Below, in pieces: positions 41,256 to 55,161 of a stretch of 64,000 nucleotides of DNA. The stretch is taken from positions 62,001 through 126,000 of the forward strand of contig NZ_JARJNS010000001.1 in assembly GCF_030143245.1 (NCBI RefSeq), read 5' to 3'. Within the stretch, counting starts at the first letter, position 1. Each line of letters starts with the position of its first letter. This DNA is from Rhabdaerophilum sp. SD176. GTDB taxonomy: Bacteria; Pseudomonadota; Alphaproteobacteria; Rhizobiales; Beijerinckiaceae. Under the pieces are notes generated by a model. That model was not told the DNA's origin. It saw only the letters and a list, made by a program, of their open reading frames with translations, and made no database searches. Position numbers and translations under genes: made by a program.

Positions 41256-42566
41256 TCAGGCTGTGCGGCTGAGGGCCGCGATGAAAAATCCGTCAGTATT
41301 CGTGCGATGCGGCGTGAGCAGCAGGCCGAGGCCGCTGGCATCGCGATGTTCCGCCAGCGCCCCGAGGCCGCGCCTCTGCGCTTCTGCGGGGAGATCCTCG
41401 ACAGCGAAACCGGGATGCCGCGTGAGAAAGCCCTGGATCTGCTGGCCGTTTTCCTCGTCGAGCAGCGAACAGGTAATATAGACCAGCCGACCGCCGGGCC
41501 GGACAAAGCCAGCCGCATGATCGAGCACGGCCTGCTGTTCGCCGACCCGCAGCGCCAGCGAATTCGGCCGCATCCGCCATTTCGCATCCGGATGGCGGCG
41601 CCAGGTACCGGCGCCGGTGCAGGGCGCATCGACCAGCACGAGATCCATCTTGCCGGCGAGGTCATCGAGCGGCATCACGCCGTTGCGCGGCGTCCGGACC
41701 TGCACGTTCCGCACGCCGGCGCGTGTCAGCCGGTCATGGATCGGCGCGAGGCGCCGCTGGTCGCTGTCGGTCGCGAAGATCTGGCCCTTGTTGTTCATCT
41801 CGGCTGCAAGAGCCAAAGTCTTGCCGCCGCCGCCGGCACAGAGATCCAGCACCTGCTGCCCGGCTTCTGCGCCGGCGAGCAGGCTGACCAGCTGAGAGCC
41901 CTCGTCCTGGATCTCGACGGCCCCCTTGAGGAAGGCCGGCTCGGACTGGACATGCGGCACGCGGCCTTCCGCATTGGGAAGCAGCCGGAGCCCCAGCGGC
42001 GAGAGCGGTGTCGGTTCCGGCAGGAGGTGGCCAAGCGCCTCGAGCGCCTTCAGCCGGATGATTTTCAGCGCATTGACGCGCAGATCAACCGGTGCGCGCG
42101 CGGCCATGGCCGCCGCTTCCGCCACGCGCGCCTCGCCGAAGGCCGTGATCATGTTCGGCTCCAGCCATTCGGGGTAATCGCCCAGCACAGGCGCCGGTGC
42201 GCCGTCGAGGCTCGCCGCCTCGAGCGCGGCCATCTCGGCCTCCGAAAGCGGGGCAGGGGCAAAGCGCTCACCGGTGCAGAGGGCAGCAATCGCGGCCGGC
42301 TCCATGCCGCGCAGGCGCCGCATCATGCCGAAAAGGACGGCGCGGCCGGTCTCGCTGCCGGGTTCGCGCTGGCCCATCATCCAGGCGGAGGAGGCCTTCA
42401 CACGAAGGGCATCATGCACGAGATTGCCCACGGCATTCCTGTCGCCAGAACCGGCGTAGCGGTTGGCATTGCCCCAATCCTTCAGGATCGAGGCAAGCGG
42501 GCGCTTGAATGTGAGGATCTCTTCGAGAAGGCCGATCGCGGCCGACACTCTGGCGGCGGGGGTCAT
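41256..42566 (-). CDS. RsmB/NOP-family RNA (cytosine-5) methyltransferase
   Basis: This protein of about 436 residues has an N-terminal NusB-like helical region ([38 protein letters not shown]), then the SAM-dependent domain with [19 protein letters not shown] and [20 protein letters not shown] (PC motif). The catalytic Cys is in [13 protein letters not shown]. It methylates a cytosine in rRNA or tRNA, and the exact target is not certain. The ATG at 42566 has GGAG upstream. It precedes guaA by 11 bp. Confidence 0.9.
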   Translation of the reverse strand: MTPAARVSAAIGLLEEILTFKRPLASILKDWGNANRYAGSGDRNAVGNLVHDALRVKASSAWMMGQREPGSETGRAVLFGMMRRLRGMEPAAIAALCTGERFAPAPLSEAEMAALEAASLDGAPAPVLGDYPEWLEPNMITAFGEARVAEAAAMAARAPVDLRVNALKIIRLKALEALGHLLPEPTPLSPLGLRLLPNAEGRVPHVQSEPAFLKGAVEIQDEGSQLVSLLAGAEAGQQVLDLCAGGGGKTLALAAEMNNKGQIFATDSDQRRLAPIHDRLTRAGVRNVQVRTPRNGVMPLDDLAGKMDLVLVDAPCTGAGTWRRHPDAKWRMRPNSLALRVGEQQAVLDHAAGFVRPGGRLVYITCSLLDEENGQQIQGFLTRHPGFAVEDLPAEAQRRGLGALAEHRDASGLGLLLTPHRTNTDGFFIAALSRTA

Positions 42567-42758
42567 GGCTCCGTAGGCCAAATGGCGGCGGCGAAGTCAA
42601 GCACTCTTCGAGGGAACCAAACGGTTTTTGCATTGCATCGCTGCGCCGGCAGTATTTTCTTCACATCATTCAGGCAGTCCCGGCCCCATGCCACGATCCT
42701 GCCACGTTTGAGGCGGAGGCGGATCGGGCTCGCCGATTGGCTTATCAGGAGTTCTCCC

Positions 42759-42905
42759 ATGTCGAAGATCCTTCGCGGCGCCGTTGCCGCTGTCCTTCTC
42801 TCCGCGCTTGCCGCCTGCGCCACGGCGCCGGCCGCCGATGCCCCGCCGGCTCCGGCCCGCAAGCTCGATGCGAAGACCCAGCTGGAATGCGGCAAGCGCT
42901 GCTGA
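42759..42905 (+). CDS. Very small lipoprotein
   Basis: This 48-residue protein comprises SKILRGAVAAVLLSALAAC and a short Pro/Ala-rich stretch (PAADAPPAPARKL), ending LECGKRC. A lipobox (LAAC) places the lipidated Cys near residue 20, so about 29 residues remain after processing, with two terminal cysteines. AGGAG stands before the ATG and a strong terminator follows, so it is a genuine stand-alone transcription unit. Function unknown. Confidence 0.75.
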   Translation: MSKILRGAVAAVLLSALAACATAPAADAPPAPARKLDAKTQLECGKRC

Positions 42906-42928
42906 ACCTTCGGCCCGCGCCGAAACGA

Positions 42929-42956
42929 AAAGCCCGCCAAATGGCGGGCTTTTTTG
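42929..42956. terminator. Bidirectional Rho-independent terminator
   Basis: AGCCCGCCA (42931-42939) pairs perfectly with TGGCGGGCT (42942-42950). It is followed by a seven-T run on the plus strand and preceded by four A residues, giving T on the minus strand. It ends the small lipoprotein transcript and, in the other direction, guaB. Confidence 0.9.
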
Positions 42957-42984
42957 TGCATGGATGCGCAACAGCGGCGGGGGG

Positions 42985-45920
<2,936 letters not shown>

Positions 45921-45976
45921 AATGTGTCCGTTGCAATCAGGAGGCCAGAGGTGCGGGCTCCGAACGGGAGAATGCC

Positions 45977-46573
45977 ATGACCAAACTGATTCCGCTGCTG
46001 CTCGGCCTCGTGATTTTTCTCGGCATGCATGCCTTCTCGCGCAATCGCGCTGCCCGGGCCAATCTGATCGCCTCCAAGGGCGAGGCCTTCTACAAGATGT
46101 TCTACTCGCTGGTCTCGGTGCTGGGCTTCGCGCTGATTGTCTACGGCTACGGATTCTACCGCAGCCAGGGCATGATCCCGGTCTGGGATCCGCCGCGCGG
46201 CCTCGGCCATCTCGCGCTCCTGCTGGTCTGGCCGGCCTTCATCCTCATGGCCGCCGCCTATCTCCCCGGCAGGATCAAGGCCCGGGCGAAACATCCGATG
46301 CTGGCAGGGGTAAAGCTGTGGGCTTTTGGCCATCTGCTCGCCAATGGCGATCTCGGCTCCATCCTGCTGTTCGGCACCTTCCTGGCCTGGGCTGTCTATG
46401 CCCGGATCGCCCTCAAGAAGGCCGAACGTGCCGAGGGCGCAGGTGTTGCCGTGGCTGTCGCCGGCTCGTCGCGCAATGACCTGATTGCCATCATTGCGGG
46501 AACCGCCGCCACGGCAGCCTTTGTCCTGTGGCTCCATACCCTGCTGATTGGGGTAGCGATTATCGGCCGTTGA
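45977..46573 (+). CDS. NnrU family membrane protein
   Basis: This 198-residue protein has about five membrane helices and the NnrU pattern LLGLVIFLGMHAFS, ANLIASKGEAFYKMFYSLVS, YGYGFYRSQG and HPMLAGVKLWAFGHLLANGD. The family is linked by name to nitrite/nitric-oxide metabolism and has been related to isoprenoid (carotenoid) isomerases such as Z-ISO; no such genes are nearby. It is followed 44 bp later by a TPR protein and der. Confidence 0.88.
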   Translation: MTKLIPLLLGLVIFLGMHAFSRNRAARANLIASKGEAFYKMFYSLVSVLGFALIVYGYGFYRSQGMIPVWDPPRGLGHLALLLVWPAFILMAAAYLPGRIKARAKHPMLAGVKLWAFGHLLANGDLGSILLFGTFLAWAVYARIALKKAERAEGAGVAVAVAGSSRNDLIAIIAGTAATAAFVLWLHTLLIGVAIIGR

Positions 46574-46617
46574 GGGTATGAGCCACATTCGCAATCGCTG
46601 AAACGGGAAGGATCGGC

Positions 46618-47292
46618 ATGTCGGATGTGTTCCGCGAGGTGGATGAGGAAATCCGCCGCGACAAGGCCACCGAGTTCTGGAAGAAGCACGGCACGAAGCT
46701 GGTTGCTGCCGCGCTGCTGATCGTGGCCGCGGTCGGCGGCTGGCGCTATTACGAGCATCGCACCTTCCAGCAGAGCGCCGCTGCGGGCGCCGCTTTCGAG
46801 CAGGCCATCGCCGATGCGGGTGCCGGCAAGGGCGACGCGCTGGCGGCTCTGGGCACGTTGGCGGAGCAGAAATCCGGCACCTATCCGGCATTGGCGCGCT
46901 TCCGTCTGGCGACAGAACTTGCCCGGACAGCAACGGACGATGCCGGCCTGGCCAATGCCGTCTCGGCATTCGATGCCCTGTCGAAGGATCAGACCCTGCC
47001 GGTGGAATGGCGCGAACTTGCGCAGGTGCGCGCTGCGCTGCTGCTGGTCGACAAGGGGCCCTTCGAAGAAGTCGAGAAGCGGCTCGGGCCGCTCTCCGGC
47101 GCGAACCAGGTCTATCGGCATTCCGCGCGCGAAGGCATTGCGATCGCAGCCTACAGTGCCGGCCGGTTCGACAAGGCGCTGGACGCGCTTCAGGCCATCA
47201 TTCTTGATTCGGAAGCGCCGCAGGGTCTGCGTCAGCGGGCCGAACTTCTTCTGGCCGTGGTCCGTTCCGGCCCGGTCGGCGGCAAGCCGTAA
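46618..47292 (+). CDS. YfgM-like membrane-anchored tetratricopeptide protein
   Basis: This 224-residue protein has a cytoplasmic head (MSDVFREVDEEIRRDKATEF), one transmembrane helix at about 28-43 (LVAAALLIVAAVGGWRY) and a periplasmic TPR-like domain (ALGTLAEQKSGTYPALARFR, ALLLVDKGPFEEVEKRLG, GRFDKALDALQAII). The pattern matches the TPR_21/YfgM family, often near bamB and der, where it works with periplasmic chaperones or SecYEG. It lies 9 bp before der; bamB is absent here. Confidence 0.85.
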   Translation: MSDVFREVDEEIRRDKATEFWKKHGTKLVAAALLIVAAVGGWRYYEHRTFQQSAAAGAAFEQAIADAGAGKGDALAALGTLAEQKSGTYPALARFRLATELARTATDDAGLANAVSAFDALSKDQTLPVEWRELAQVRAALLLVDKGPFEEVEKRLGPLSGANQVYRHSAREGIAIAAYSAGRFDKALDALQAIILDSEAPQGLRQRAELLLAVVRSGPVGGKP

Positions 47293-47301
47293 GCTGTCGC
47301 C

Positions 47302-48750
47302 ATGCCCTTCACGCTCGCGCTCGTGGGTCGGCCGAATGTCGGCAAGTCGACCCTGTTCAATCGCCTTGTCGGCAAGAAGCTGGCGCTGGTGGATGACCGG
47401 CCGGGCGTCACTCGGGATCGCCGGGCCGGGGATGCCCGCCTCGCGGATCTCGATTTCACCGTCATCGACACGGCGGGCCTGGAGGAGGCCGAGCAGGGCT
47501 CCTTGACGGCCCGGATGCGTGAGCAGACCGAAGCTGCAATCGCGGATGCTGATTGCGTGCTGTTCCTGATCGATGCGCGCGCCGGCATCACTCCGGATGA
47601 CCGGCATTTCGCCGAGATCGTCCGCCGGAGCACCAAGCCCGTGATCGTCGGGGCCAACAAGGCGGAAGGCAAGGCGGCCGAGCCCGGCATTCTCGAAGCC
47701 TATGAACTCGGCTTCGGTGAGCCAGTCCCGCTTTCCGCTGAACATGGCGAAGGGATGGGCGCGCTTTATGACGTGCTCCAGCCGATGGTGGATGCCGCCG
47801 TCGAGGAAGACCGGCTGAACGCCATGCCGGATATCCACGAAGCCGACCAGCCGGAATCGGACGAGGATGGTTCCGATGAAGCGGGAGAGGGCGAGGATGA
47901 CGGCGAGGGTGAGGCCGAGCGGTCAAACCGCGCCGTGCGCATCGCCATTGTCGGTCGTCCGAATGCCGGCAAATCCACGCTGATCAATGCCATGCTGGGC
48001 GAGGAACGGCTCCTCACCGGGCCAGAAGCCGGCATCACCCGCGATTCAATCGGCCTCGATTGGGAATGGCGCGGCCGCAAGATCAAGGTGTTCGACACGG
48101 CCGGCCTCCGGAAGCGGGCGCGGATCGAGGACAAGGTCGAGAAGCTGGCTGCAGCCGATGCCATCCGTGCGGTGAAATTCGCCGAAGTTGTCGTGGTCCT
48201 GCTCGATGCGACCATCCCGTTCGAGAAGCAGGACCTGACGATCGTCGACCTGTGCGAGCGCGAAGGCCGGGCTGTCGTGATCGGGCTCAACAAATGGGAT
48301 CTCATCGAGACACGCGGCGCGACCTTGTCGCGCCTCAAGGAAGACGCGACACGCCTGCTGCCGCAGATCCGGGGATGCCCCATCGTTCCGCTTTCGGGCC
48401 TTTCCGGGCAGGGAATTGACCGCCTCATGGAGGCGGTGATGCAGATCCATGCGGTCTGGAACCGCCGCGTCCCGACATCGAAGATCAACCGCTGGCTGTC
48501 CGGCGTGCTGCAAAGCCACCCGCCGCCCGCCGTTTCGGGCCGCCGCATCAAGATCCGCTACATGACGCAGCCGAAATCACGGCCACCGCATTTCGCGCTG
48601 TTCGGCAATCAGCTCGACGCCTTGCCGGAGAGCTACAAACGGTACCTCGTCAATTCCATCCGGGAAACCTTCGATCTGCCGGGGGTGCCGATCCGGATGA
48701 CGATCCGGACCACCGAAAACCCCTTCGACAAGGACAGGTCCTCTCGTTGA
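47302..48750 (+). CDS. der: Ribosome-assembly GTPase Der (EngA)
   Basis: This 482-residue protein has two tandem Era-like GTPase domains: first G1 GRPNVGKST (8-16) and DTAGLEEAE, second G1 GRPNAGKST (about 216) and [19 protein letters not shown] with NKWDLIE. A C-terminal KH-like domain ([35 protein letters not shown]) follows. An acidic insert (about 175-210, Glu/Asp/Gly-rich) separates the G domains. It is needed for 50S subunit maturation. Confidence 0.96.
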   Translation: MPFTLALVGRPNVGKSTLFNRLVGKKLALVDDRPGVTRDRRAGDARLADLDFTVIDTAGLEEAEQGSLTARMREQTEAAIADADCVLFLIDARAGITPDDRHFAEIVRRSTKPVIVGANKAEGKAAEPGILEAYELGFGEPVPLSAEHGEGMGALYDVLQPMVDAAVEEDRLNAMPDIHEADQPESDEDGSDEAGEGEDDGEGEAERSNRAVRIAIVGRPNAGKSTLINAMLGEERLLTGPEAGITRDSIGLDWEWRGRKIKVFDTAGLRKRARIEDKVEKLAAADAIRAVKFAEVVVVLLDATIPFEKQDLTIVDLCEREGRAVVIGLNKWDLIETRGATLSRLKEDATRLLPQIRGCPIVPLSGLSGQGIDRLMEAVMQIHAVWNRRVPTSKINRWLSGVLQSHPPPAVSGRRIKIRYMTQPKSRPPHFALFGNQLDALPESYKRYLVNSIRETFDLPGVPIRMTIRTTENPFDKDRSSR

Positions 48751-48756
48751 CCGGTC

Positions 48757-49116
48757 CTATTCGTTGAGATTCAGGATCGGGGTCACGAACCTGTCCTGGC
48801 AAGTATAGCAGCAGGTCTTGCAGCGATTGCGGCCATCCTTGCCAACACCCCAATATTCCTTCGAGCTGCCCCGCACCCAGGCGCCATAGCAGATCTTTTC
48901 GCCGGAAACGCAGGAGATCTTGTAGGTCTTCACGTCATAATCCCGGATCACCCAGACTTGGCCGCGCCCGGGCCATTCATGCTTCCGGTTCTGGGAATAG
49001 AAGGCAATATCGACTGCGTGCTTGTCGAAAGCGCGGACACGCCAGGTCATGGACTGGGCAGATGCGGCCTGGACCAGGCCGAACAGAACAAGCAACGCAA
49101 CAACGATACGCTTCAT
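48757..49116 (-). CDS. Secreted cysteine-rich hypothetical protein
   Basis: This 119-residue protein has a clear signal peptide (MKRIVVALLVLFGLVQAASA). The mature part contains KHAVDIAFYSQNRKHEWPGR, a YKISCVSGEKICYGAWVRG segment, and CKTCCYTCQDRF near the C-terminus. It has six cysteines, suggesting disulfides or a metal site. The ISC.SGEKICYGAW stretch resembles small alphaproteobacterial exported proteins of unknown function. It ends 6 bp from the convergent der gene and has its own upstream gap of about 70 bp. Confidence 0.7.
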   Translation of the reverse strand: MKRIVVALLVLFGLVQAASAQSMTWRVRAFDKHAVDIAFYSQNRKHEWPGRGQVWVIRDYDVKTYKISCVSGEKICYGAWVRGSSKEYWGVGKDGRNRCKTCCYTCQDRFVTPILNLNE

Positions 49117-49187
49117 GGAAGCCCCCCGACTTCAGTTTGACCAGTCAAGGGTAGGATACGCCAGAACGGTTTGCGAGCGCTTTTTTG

Positions 49188-49934
49188 TTATTCAGGCGCG
49201 CGGAACGCCATGACTTTCCGCTTCGGGAAATCGAACCATTTGCCTGTTTGCTGCCAGGCTGGCGTCGCCATCTCCACGAGATAGGGTGTGATCTCGTCCG
49301 GAGTGGGCAGCGTCATCGGATCCTCGCCCGGCGCCGCTTCCGCGCGCATCCGGGTCCGGGTCCGGCCCGGATTGACCAGCATCACCTTGATCGCCGAGAC
49401 ATTGCGGACTTCCTCCGCCCAATCGCGGCACATCAGGTCCAGCGCGGCCTTGGACGCTCCGTAAAGGCCCCAATAGGCGAAGGCGTTCGAGCCGGCCGAA
49501 GAGGAAAGGAACAGGGCCCGGCCTGCATCCGAGGCCCGCAACAGCGGGTCCATCGACCGGATCAGGCGGTAATTGGCGGTCACATTGACAGCCATGACCC
49601 GCTCGAAAACCTTGGGGTCGATATGGTTGAGCGGCCCGATCGTGCCAAGCATCGCACCATTGCCGACCAGGATATCGAGCCTGCCCCACCGCTCGTGGAT
49701 CGTCAGCCCGAGCCGATCAAGCGCGTCGTAGTCGGTCAGGTCGATCGGGACGAGCGTGGCAGTGCCACCAAGTGTGCGGATCTCGTCGTCCAGCTCCTCG
49801 AGAGCGCCGACCGTCCGGGCAACGGCGATCACATGCGCGCCGGCCTTGGCAAAGGCCTTGGCCGTTTCACGGCCGATTCCGCGTGAAGCCCCCGAAATGA
49901 GCGCAAGGCGCCCCTTGAGAATCTGCTCGGTCAT
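49188..49934 (-). CDS. Short-chain dehydrogenase/reductase
   Basis: This 248-residue classical SDR has ISGASRGIGRETAKAFAKAG near the N-terminus, LVGNGAML in place of the usual NNAG, SSSAGSNAFAYWGLYGASKAALD with the Tyr-x3-Lys pair, and NPGRTRTRMRAEAAPGEDP. The substrate is unknown. It starts 10 bp after purF on the same strand, an arrangement seen in many Hyphomicrobiales. The ATG at 49934 matches the domain start. Confidence 0.9.
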   Translation of the reverse strand: MTEQILKGRLALISGASRGIGRETAKAFAKAGAHVIAVARTVGALEELDDEIRTLGGTATLVPIDLTDYDALDRLGLTIHERWGRLDILVGNGAMLGTIGPLNHIDPKVFERVMAVNVTANYRLIRSMDPLLRASDAGRALFLSSSAGSNAFAYWGLYGASKAALDLMCRDWAEEVRNVSAIKVMLVNPGRTRTRMRAEAAPGEDPMTLPTPDEITPYLVEMATPAWQQTGKWFDFPKRKVMAFRAPE

Positions 49935-49944
49935 CTGGGTCCGC

Positions 49945-51426
49945 TCAGCTGGCTTCGGCCAGCAGCGAAAGCTGCTTGGCACCCTCGCTCACCAGATCGG
50001 TGATCGGTGTCGGGTAGTCGCCTGTGAAATAGTGATCGGTGAATTGCGGCGCGGCATTGTTGCGGCCGGTTTCGCCCAGCGCGCGATACAGCCCGTCAAT
50101 GGTAATGAAGGCGAGGCTCTCGACACCCAAATAGGCGCGCATATCCTCGAGGCTCATCTTGGCAGCCAGCAGCTTGTCCTGTTCGGGCATGTCGATGCCG
50201 TAGAAATCAGGGAAGCGGATCGGCGGCGAGGCGATCCGGAAATGCACCTCGGTGGCGCCGGCCTCGCGCATCATCTTGACGATTTTCCGTGATGTCGTGC
50301 CGCGTACGATGGAATCATCGACAAGCACGAGGCGCTTGCCCTCGATCACGGCGCGGTTGGCCGAATGTTTCAACCGAACGCCGAGTTCGCGGATCGATTG
50401 CGTCGGCTGGATGAATGTGCGGCCGACATAATGGTTACGAATGATGCCCAGCTCGTAGGGGATTGCCGAGTCCTGCGCGAAGCCAATCGCCGCAGGCACG
50501 CCGGAATCCGGCACCGGCACCACAACATCCGCCTCGACCGGGCTTTCCTGCGCCAGGGTCGCGCCGATCCGCTTGCGGACTTCATAGACGTTCCGGCCAC
50601 CGGCGATGGAATCGGGCCGGGCGAAATAGACATATTCGAACAGGCAGGGCCGGGGCGTGCGCGGCGCGAACGGACGCAGCGATTCCAGCTCGCCATGCTC
50701 GTCGATCACGATCACCTCGCCGGGGTCAACTTCACGCTCGAATTTCGCCCCGATAATGTCGAGTGCGCAGGTCTCGGAGGCGAAGATCGGGTGGCCGTCG
50801 AGCCGGCCGAGGACCAGCGGGCGGATGCCGAGGGGATCACGCGCACCGACCAGCTTCTTGTTGGTCATGCCGACAAAGGCATAGGCCCCTTCGATCTGCC
50901 CCAGTGCATCGATGAAGCGATCGATGAATCGGTTGCGCTTGGACCGGGCGACGAGATGCAGGATGACTTCGGTATCCGACGTGGCCTGGTAGATCGCACC
51001 CTCGGCGATGAGCTGCCGGCGCAATGTCAGGCCATTGGTGAGGTTGCCGTTATGGCAGACCGCAAAACCGCCGCCCGCCAGTTCGGCGAAAAGCGGCTGC
51101 ACGTTGCGGAGGATTGTCTCGCCTGTTGTCGAATAGCGGGTATGGCCGATAGCCACCGAACCCGGCAGCTGCTCGATCACGCTCGCCTTGGAGAAATTGT
51201 CGCCGACAAGTCCGAGGCGGCGCTCGGAATGGAACCGCCGGCCATCGAAGGAGACAATGCCGGCCGCTTCCTGGCCCCGATGCTGGAGGGCATGCAGCCC
51301 GAGGGCCGTAATCGTCGCCGCATCGGGGTGTCCGAAGATCCCGAAGACGCCGCATTCCTCGCGCGGATGATCGTCGTCAAGCCAATGATGATCGTCTTCC
51401 GCGTCGGGTCTGGCGGCATCCGTCAT
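49945..51426 (-). CDS. purF: Amidophosphoribosyltransferase
   Basis: This 493-residue Ntn-type glutamine PRPP amidotransferase has a 24-residue propeptide preceding Cys25 (PREECGVFGIFG), which becomes the N-terminal nucleophile after processing. It contains HALQHRGQEAAGIV, GHTRYSTTGE, CHNGNLTNG, and the PRPP loop LVLVDDSIVRGTTSRKIV. It catalyses the first committed step of purine synthesis. The start at 51426 is the first ATG; the frame's upstream TTG is unlikely. It follows cvpA, as in many bacteria. Confidence 0.96.
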   Translation of the reverse strand: MTDAARPDAEDDHHWLDDDHPREECGVFGIFGHPDAATITALGLHALQHRGQEAAGIVSFDGRRFHSERRLGLVGDNFSKASVIEQLPGSVAIGHTRYSTTGETILRNVQPLFAELAGGGFAVCHNGNLTNGLTLRRQLIAEGAIYQATSDTEVILHLVARSKRNRFIDRFIDALGQIEGAYAFVGMTNKKLVGARDPLGIRPLVLGRLDGHPIFASETCALDIIGAKFEREVDPGEVIVIDEHGELESLRPFAPRTPRPCLFEYVYFARPDSIAGGRNVYEVRKRIGATLAQESPVEADVVVPVPDSGVPAAIGFAQDSAIPYELGIIRNHYVGRTFIQPTQSIRELGVRLKHSANRAVIEGKRLVLVDDSIVRGTTSRKIVKMMREAGATEVHFRIASPPIRFPDFYGIDMPEQDKLLAAKMSLEDMRAYLGVESLAFITIDGLYRALGETGRNNAAPQFTDHYFTGDYPTPITDLVSEGAKQLSLLAEAS

Positions 51427-51458
51427 GGAACAACCTCGCGTTTCGGTCGCGTCGCCTG

Positions 51459-52019
51459 TCAAGGCTGCCGCGGCGCAGGCGTCTGGGTTTTCAACTCGTC
51501 GGTCAGTTGCTTCACCGTCCCGATCGACTCGTCAAGATTTTCCGGCAGCATAGACTTCAGGCGATCGAAGCTCGAGATCAGAATGGGGCGGAACTTCGCG
51601 TCGGCAACCCATTGCGGCTGCTGCTTGTCGCCGACGAGCAGCGTGAAGAACCCGAAGCCGATCACCGCCAGCAGGAACCCGCGCGCGACACCGAACAGGA
51701 AACCGAGCGTCCGGTCGAGCGCGCCGACGCGGCTGTCGAGGATGAAATCCGAAAGCTTCGACGTGATGATATAGGCAACGAACAGCGCGCCAAGGAAGAC
51801 CCCGCCCAAAGCGAGCCCGTTGACCAGCAGGGGTGGCTGCTTGACGATATATTGCATCACCAGCGGCGCGGCCTGCGGATAGGCGAGATAGGCCACGATA
51901 CCGGCCACGACCCACGAGCCGATCGCCAGCACTTCCCGCGTGAATCCGCGGACCATGGCCAGCAGGCCGGAAATCAGCACGATGCCGATGACGACCATAT
52001 CCAGAATCGAAATGGGCAT
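51459..52019 (-). CDS. cvpA: CvpA family membrane protein
   Basis: This 186-residue protein has four membrane helices, and the N-terminal SILDMVVIGIVLISGLLAMV, RGFTREVLAIGSWV, and central LDRTLGFLFGVARGFLLAV are diagnostic of CvpA. A cytoplasmic tail (LPENLDESIGTVKQLTDEL) follows. CvpA affects colicin V export and envelope stress; the purF linkage is widespread. It is 32 bp upstream of purF. Confidence 0.93.
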   Translation of the reverse strand: MPISILDMVVIGIVLISGLLAMVRGFTREVLAIGSWVVAGIVAYLAYPQAAPLVMQYIVKQPPLLVNGLALGGVFLGALFVAYIITSKLSDFILDSRVGALDRTLGFLFGVARGFLLAVIGFGFFTLLVGDKQQPQWVADAKFRPILISSFDRLKSMLPENLDESIGTVKQLTDELKTQTPAPRQP

Positions 52020-52167
52020 GGATTCCTCGTGATCTGTTCTTCAGAAGCGTGGGCCGCAGGACAAACCTTGGCAGCGACCATGCAGGCGCGGGTATAATCG
52101 CTTCAAAACCTCGCGTCACCCCGCAATGCGAAATTCCCGAGGATTTTCCGCTGCGCTGTGCGAAAAG

Positions 52168-53610
<1,443 letters not shown>

Positions 53611-53740
53611 AAGGTTCCCCGGCACAATCAACTGTGCCTCACGCAGCTGTGATTCGGCACTAACGAATTGCTATCGCTTGTCTAGCAAGCTTTCAGTCGT
53701 GGCGTCCATCCGGGCGTCGATGCCGGGGAGTGTTGCGTCG

Positions 53741-53965
53741 ATGGCGATTGAACTTGTGAATGGATATGCCTGCAGGGATTGCGGGGAAATCGCAATGGCA
53801 AAGCGGGGGATCGATCCGCAGCAGCCAAGCGGGATCGAAGGCCTCGGGGAGGCCGCCCGTAACCCTGGTAACGTCGTACCGGACGATACGGTTTCGGCGA
53901 TCGCAGACGATCCGCGGCCACGCGCGACGCTGGACTATGCCGCCACGCTGGACAAGCTTGTCTGA
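53741..53965 (+). CDS. Possible small protein of about 74 residues
   Basis: The frame from ATG 53741 encodes MAIELVNGYACRDCGEIAMA, then KRGIDPQQPSGIEGLGEAAR and a C-terminal acidic tail. It has a C-x2-C pair, and the LVNGYACRDC...AKRGIDP pattern recalls small Hyphomicrobiales hypothetical proteins. GGGGAG lies eight bases upstream. The frame is open much further 5', but that part overlaps radA and has no similarity. It lies between divergent radA and convergent alr. No domain can be named, and a non-coding reading is possible. Confidence 0.5.
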   Translation: MAIELVNGYACRDCGEIAMAKRGIDPQQPSGIEGLGEAARNPGNVVPDDTVSAIADDPRPRATLDYAATLDKLV

Positions 53966-53975
53966 TCGGGCGGAC

Positions 53976-55091
53976 TCAGTCGCCAAGGGTGACACGCCGG
54001 TAGCGCTTGCCAAGATTGGTCAGGATTTCATACCCGATCGTACGGCCCGCCACACCGACGCGATCGATATCGAGCGTGTCGCCGATCAGGGTCACGAAAT
54101 CGCCCGGCCTGAGCGAGGATTCGGGGACATCGGTGACGTCGATCGTGATCAGGTCCATCGAGACATTTCCGGCAAACGGGCATTCCCGCCCGGCCACGAT
54201 GGCGCTGCCACCGGGATGGTCTGGCCCGTTGCCGGCATTGCGAGGAAAGCCATCCGCATACCCGCAGGAAACGGTCGCAATCCGGCTGTCCCGCCGCGCG
54301 ACCCAGCGGCCACTATAGCCGACAGCCTCGCCTTCGGGGACGTGAAGGAGCTGGACCACCGGCGCCTCGAGCCGGATGACCGGCTTCATCGGATTGCGCT
54401 GGCCCGGCGTCGGATTGCCGCCATAGAGCGCATAGCCCGGTCGCGTGAGCTGGAAGAACGGCACGCCGGGAATGAAATGGCCGGAGGAGTTGCACAGGCT
54501 CGCGCCGACGGCCCGGTTCGGGCTTTCCGGTGCCTGGATCACCGCCTGCAGGGCCGAGAACCGGGCGATCTGCGCCTGCGTATCCGCCGACTGCGGCACT
54601 TCCGCCGAGGCGAAATGCGTCATGGTCAGCCCGATGCCTAGATCGGCCAGCCGTGTCGACCGCACAAGATCCATCCCCTCGTCAGGCCGCAAGCCGAGCC
54701 GGTTCATGGCCGTGTCGACATGCAAGGCAGCTGGCTCCGCGCCTTCAGGCCGCCCACGCCAGGCCGCGATTTCCCCGGCGGAGCCGAGCACCGGCCGCAG
54801 GCGGTGCGCGACATAGTCCTGCATCCGGCCGGCGGCAAACCCGTTCAGTACATAAATGGCGACATTGGGCGCCACGGCCCGGGCGCGGATGGCCTCGGAG
54901 AGGTGGGCGACAAAAAACGTACGGCATCCCGCCTTTACCAGCGCGGGTACGGCCGTCTCGATGCCAAGGCCATAAGCGTCGGCCTTGACGACAGCGCCGG
55001 TCTCCGCCGGCCCGGAAAGCCGGTCAAGCGTCAGCCAATTGGCCCTGAGGGCGGCGAGATCGATCGTGAGGCGGGCGGCATGGTCATCCAT
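53976..55091 (-). CDS. alr: Alanine racemase
   Basis: This 371-residue fold-type III PLP enzyme has the Schiff-base Lys at residue 36 (GAVVKADAYGLG), FFVAHLSEA, HVDTAMNRLGLRP, and the C-terminal domain with LTRPGYALYGG and the catalytic Tyr in VGYSGRW and SCGYADGFPR. The final VSMDLITIDVTDVP and GYEILTNLGKRYRR are typical. It makes D-alanine for peptidoglycan. AGGA precedes the ATG at 55091. It lies 70 bp downstream of dnaB on the same strand. Confidence 0.95.
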   Translation of the reverse strand: MDDHAARLTIDLAALRANWLTLDRLSGPAETGAVVKADAYGLGIETAVPALVKAGCRTFFVAHLSEAIRARAVAPNVAIYVLNGFAAGRMQDYVAHRLRPVLGSAGEIAAWRGRPEGAEPAALHVDTAMNRLGLRPDEGMDLVRSTRLADLGIGLTMTHFASAEVPQSADTQAQIARFSALQAVIQAPESPNRAVGASLCNSSGHFIPGVPFFQLTRPGYALYGGNPTPGQRNPMKPVIRLEAPVVQLLHVPEGEAVGYSGRWVARRDSRIATVSCGYADGFPRNAGNGPDHPGGSAIVAGRECPFAGNVSMDLITIDVTDVPESSLRPGDFVTLIGDTLDIDRVGVAGRTIGYEILTNLGKRYRRVTLGD

Positions 55092-55161
55092 TCGTCTATC
55101 CTGCCGCGGCCTCGCCTGAATTTCCATCGGGGATTTTGCCGATCCTGCCGCAGATTCCACG

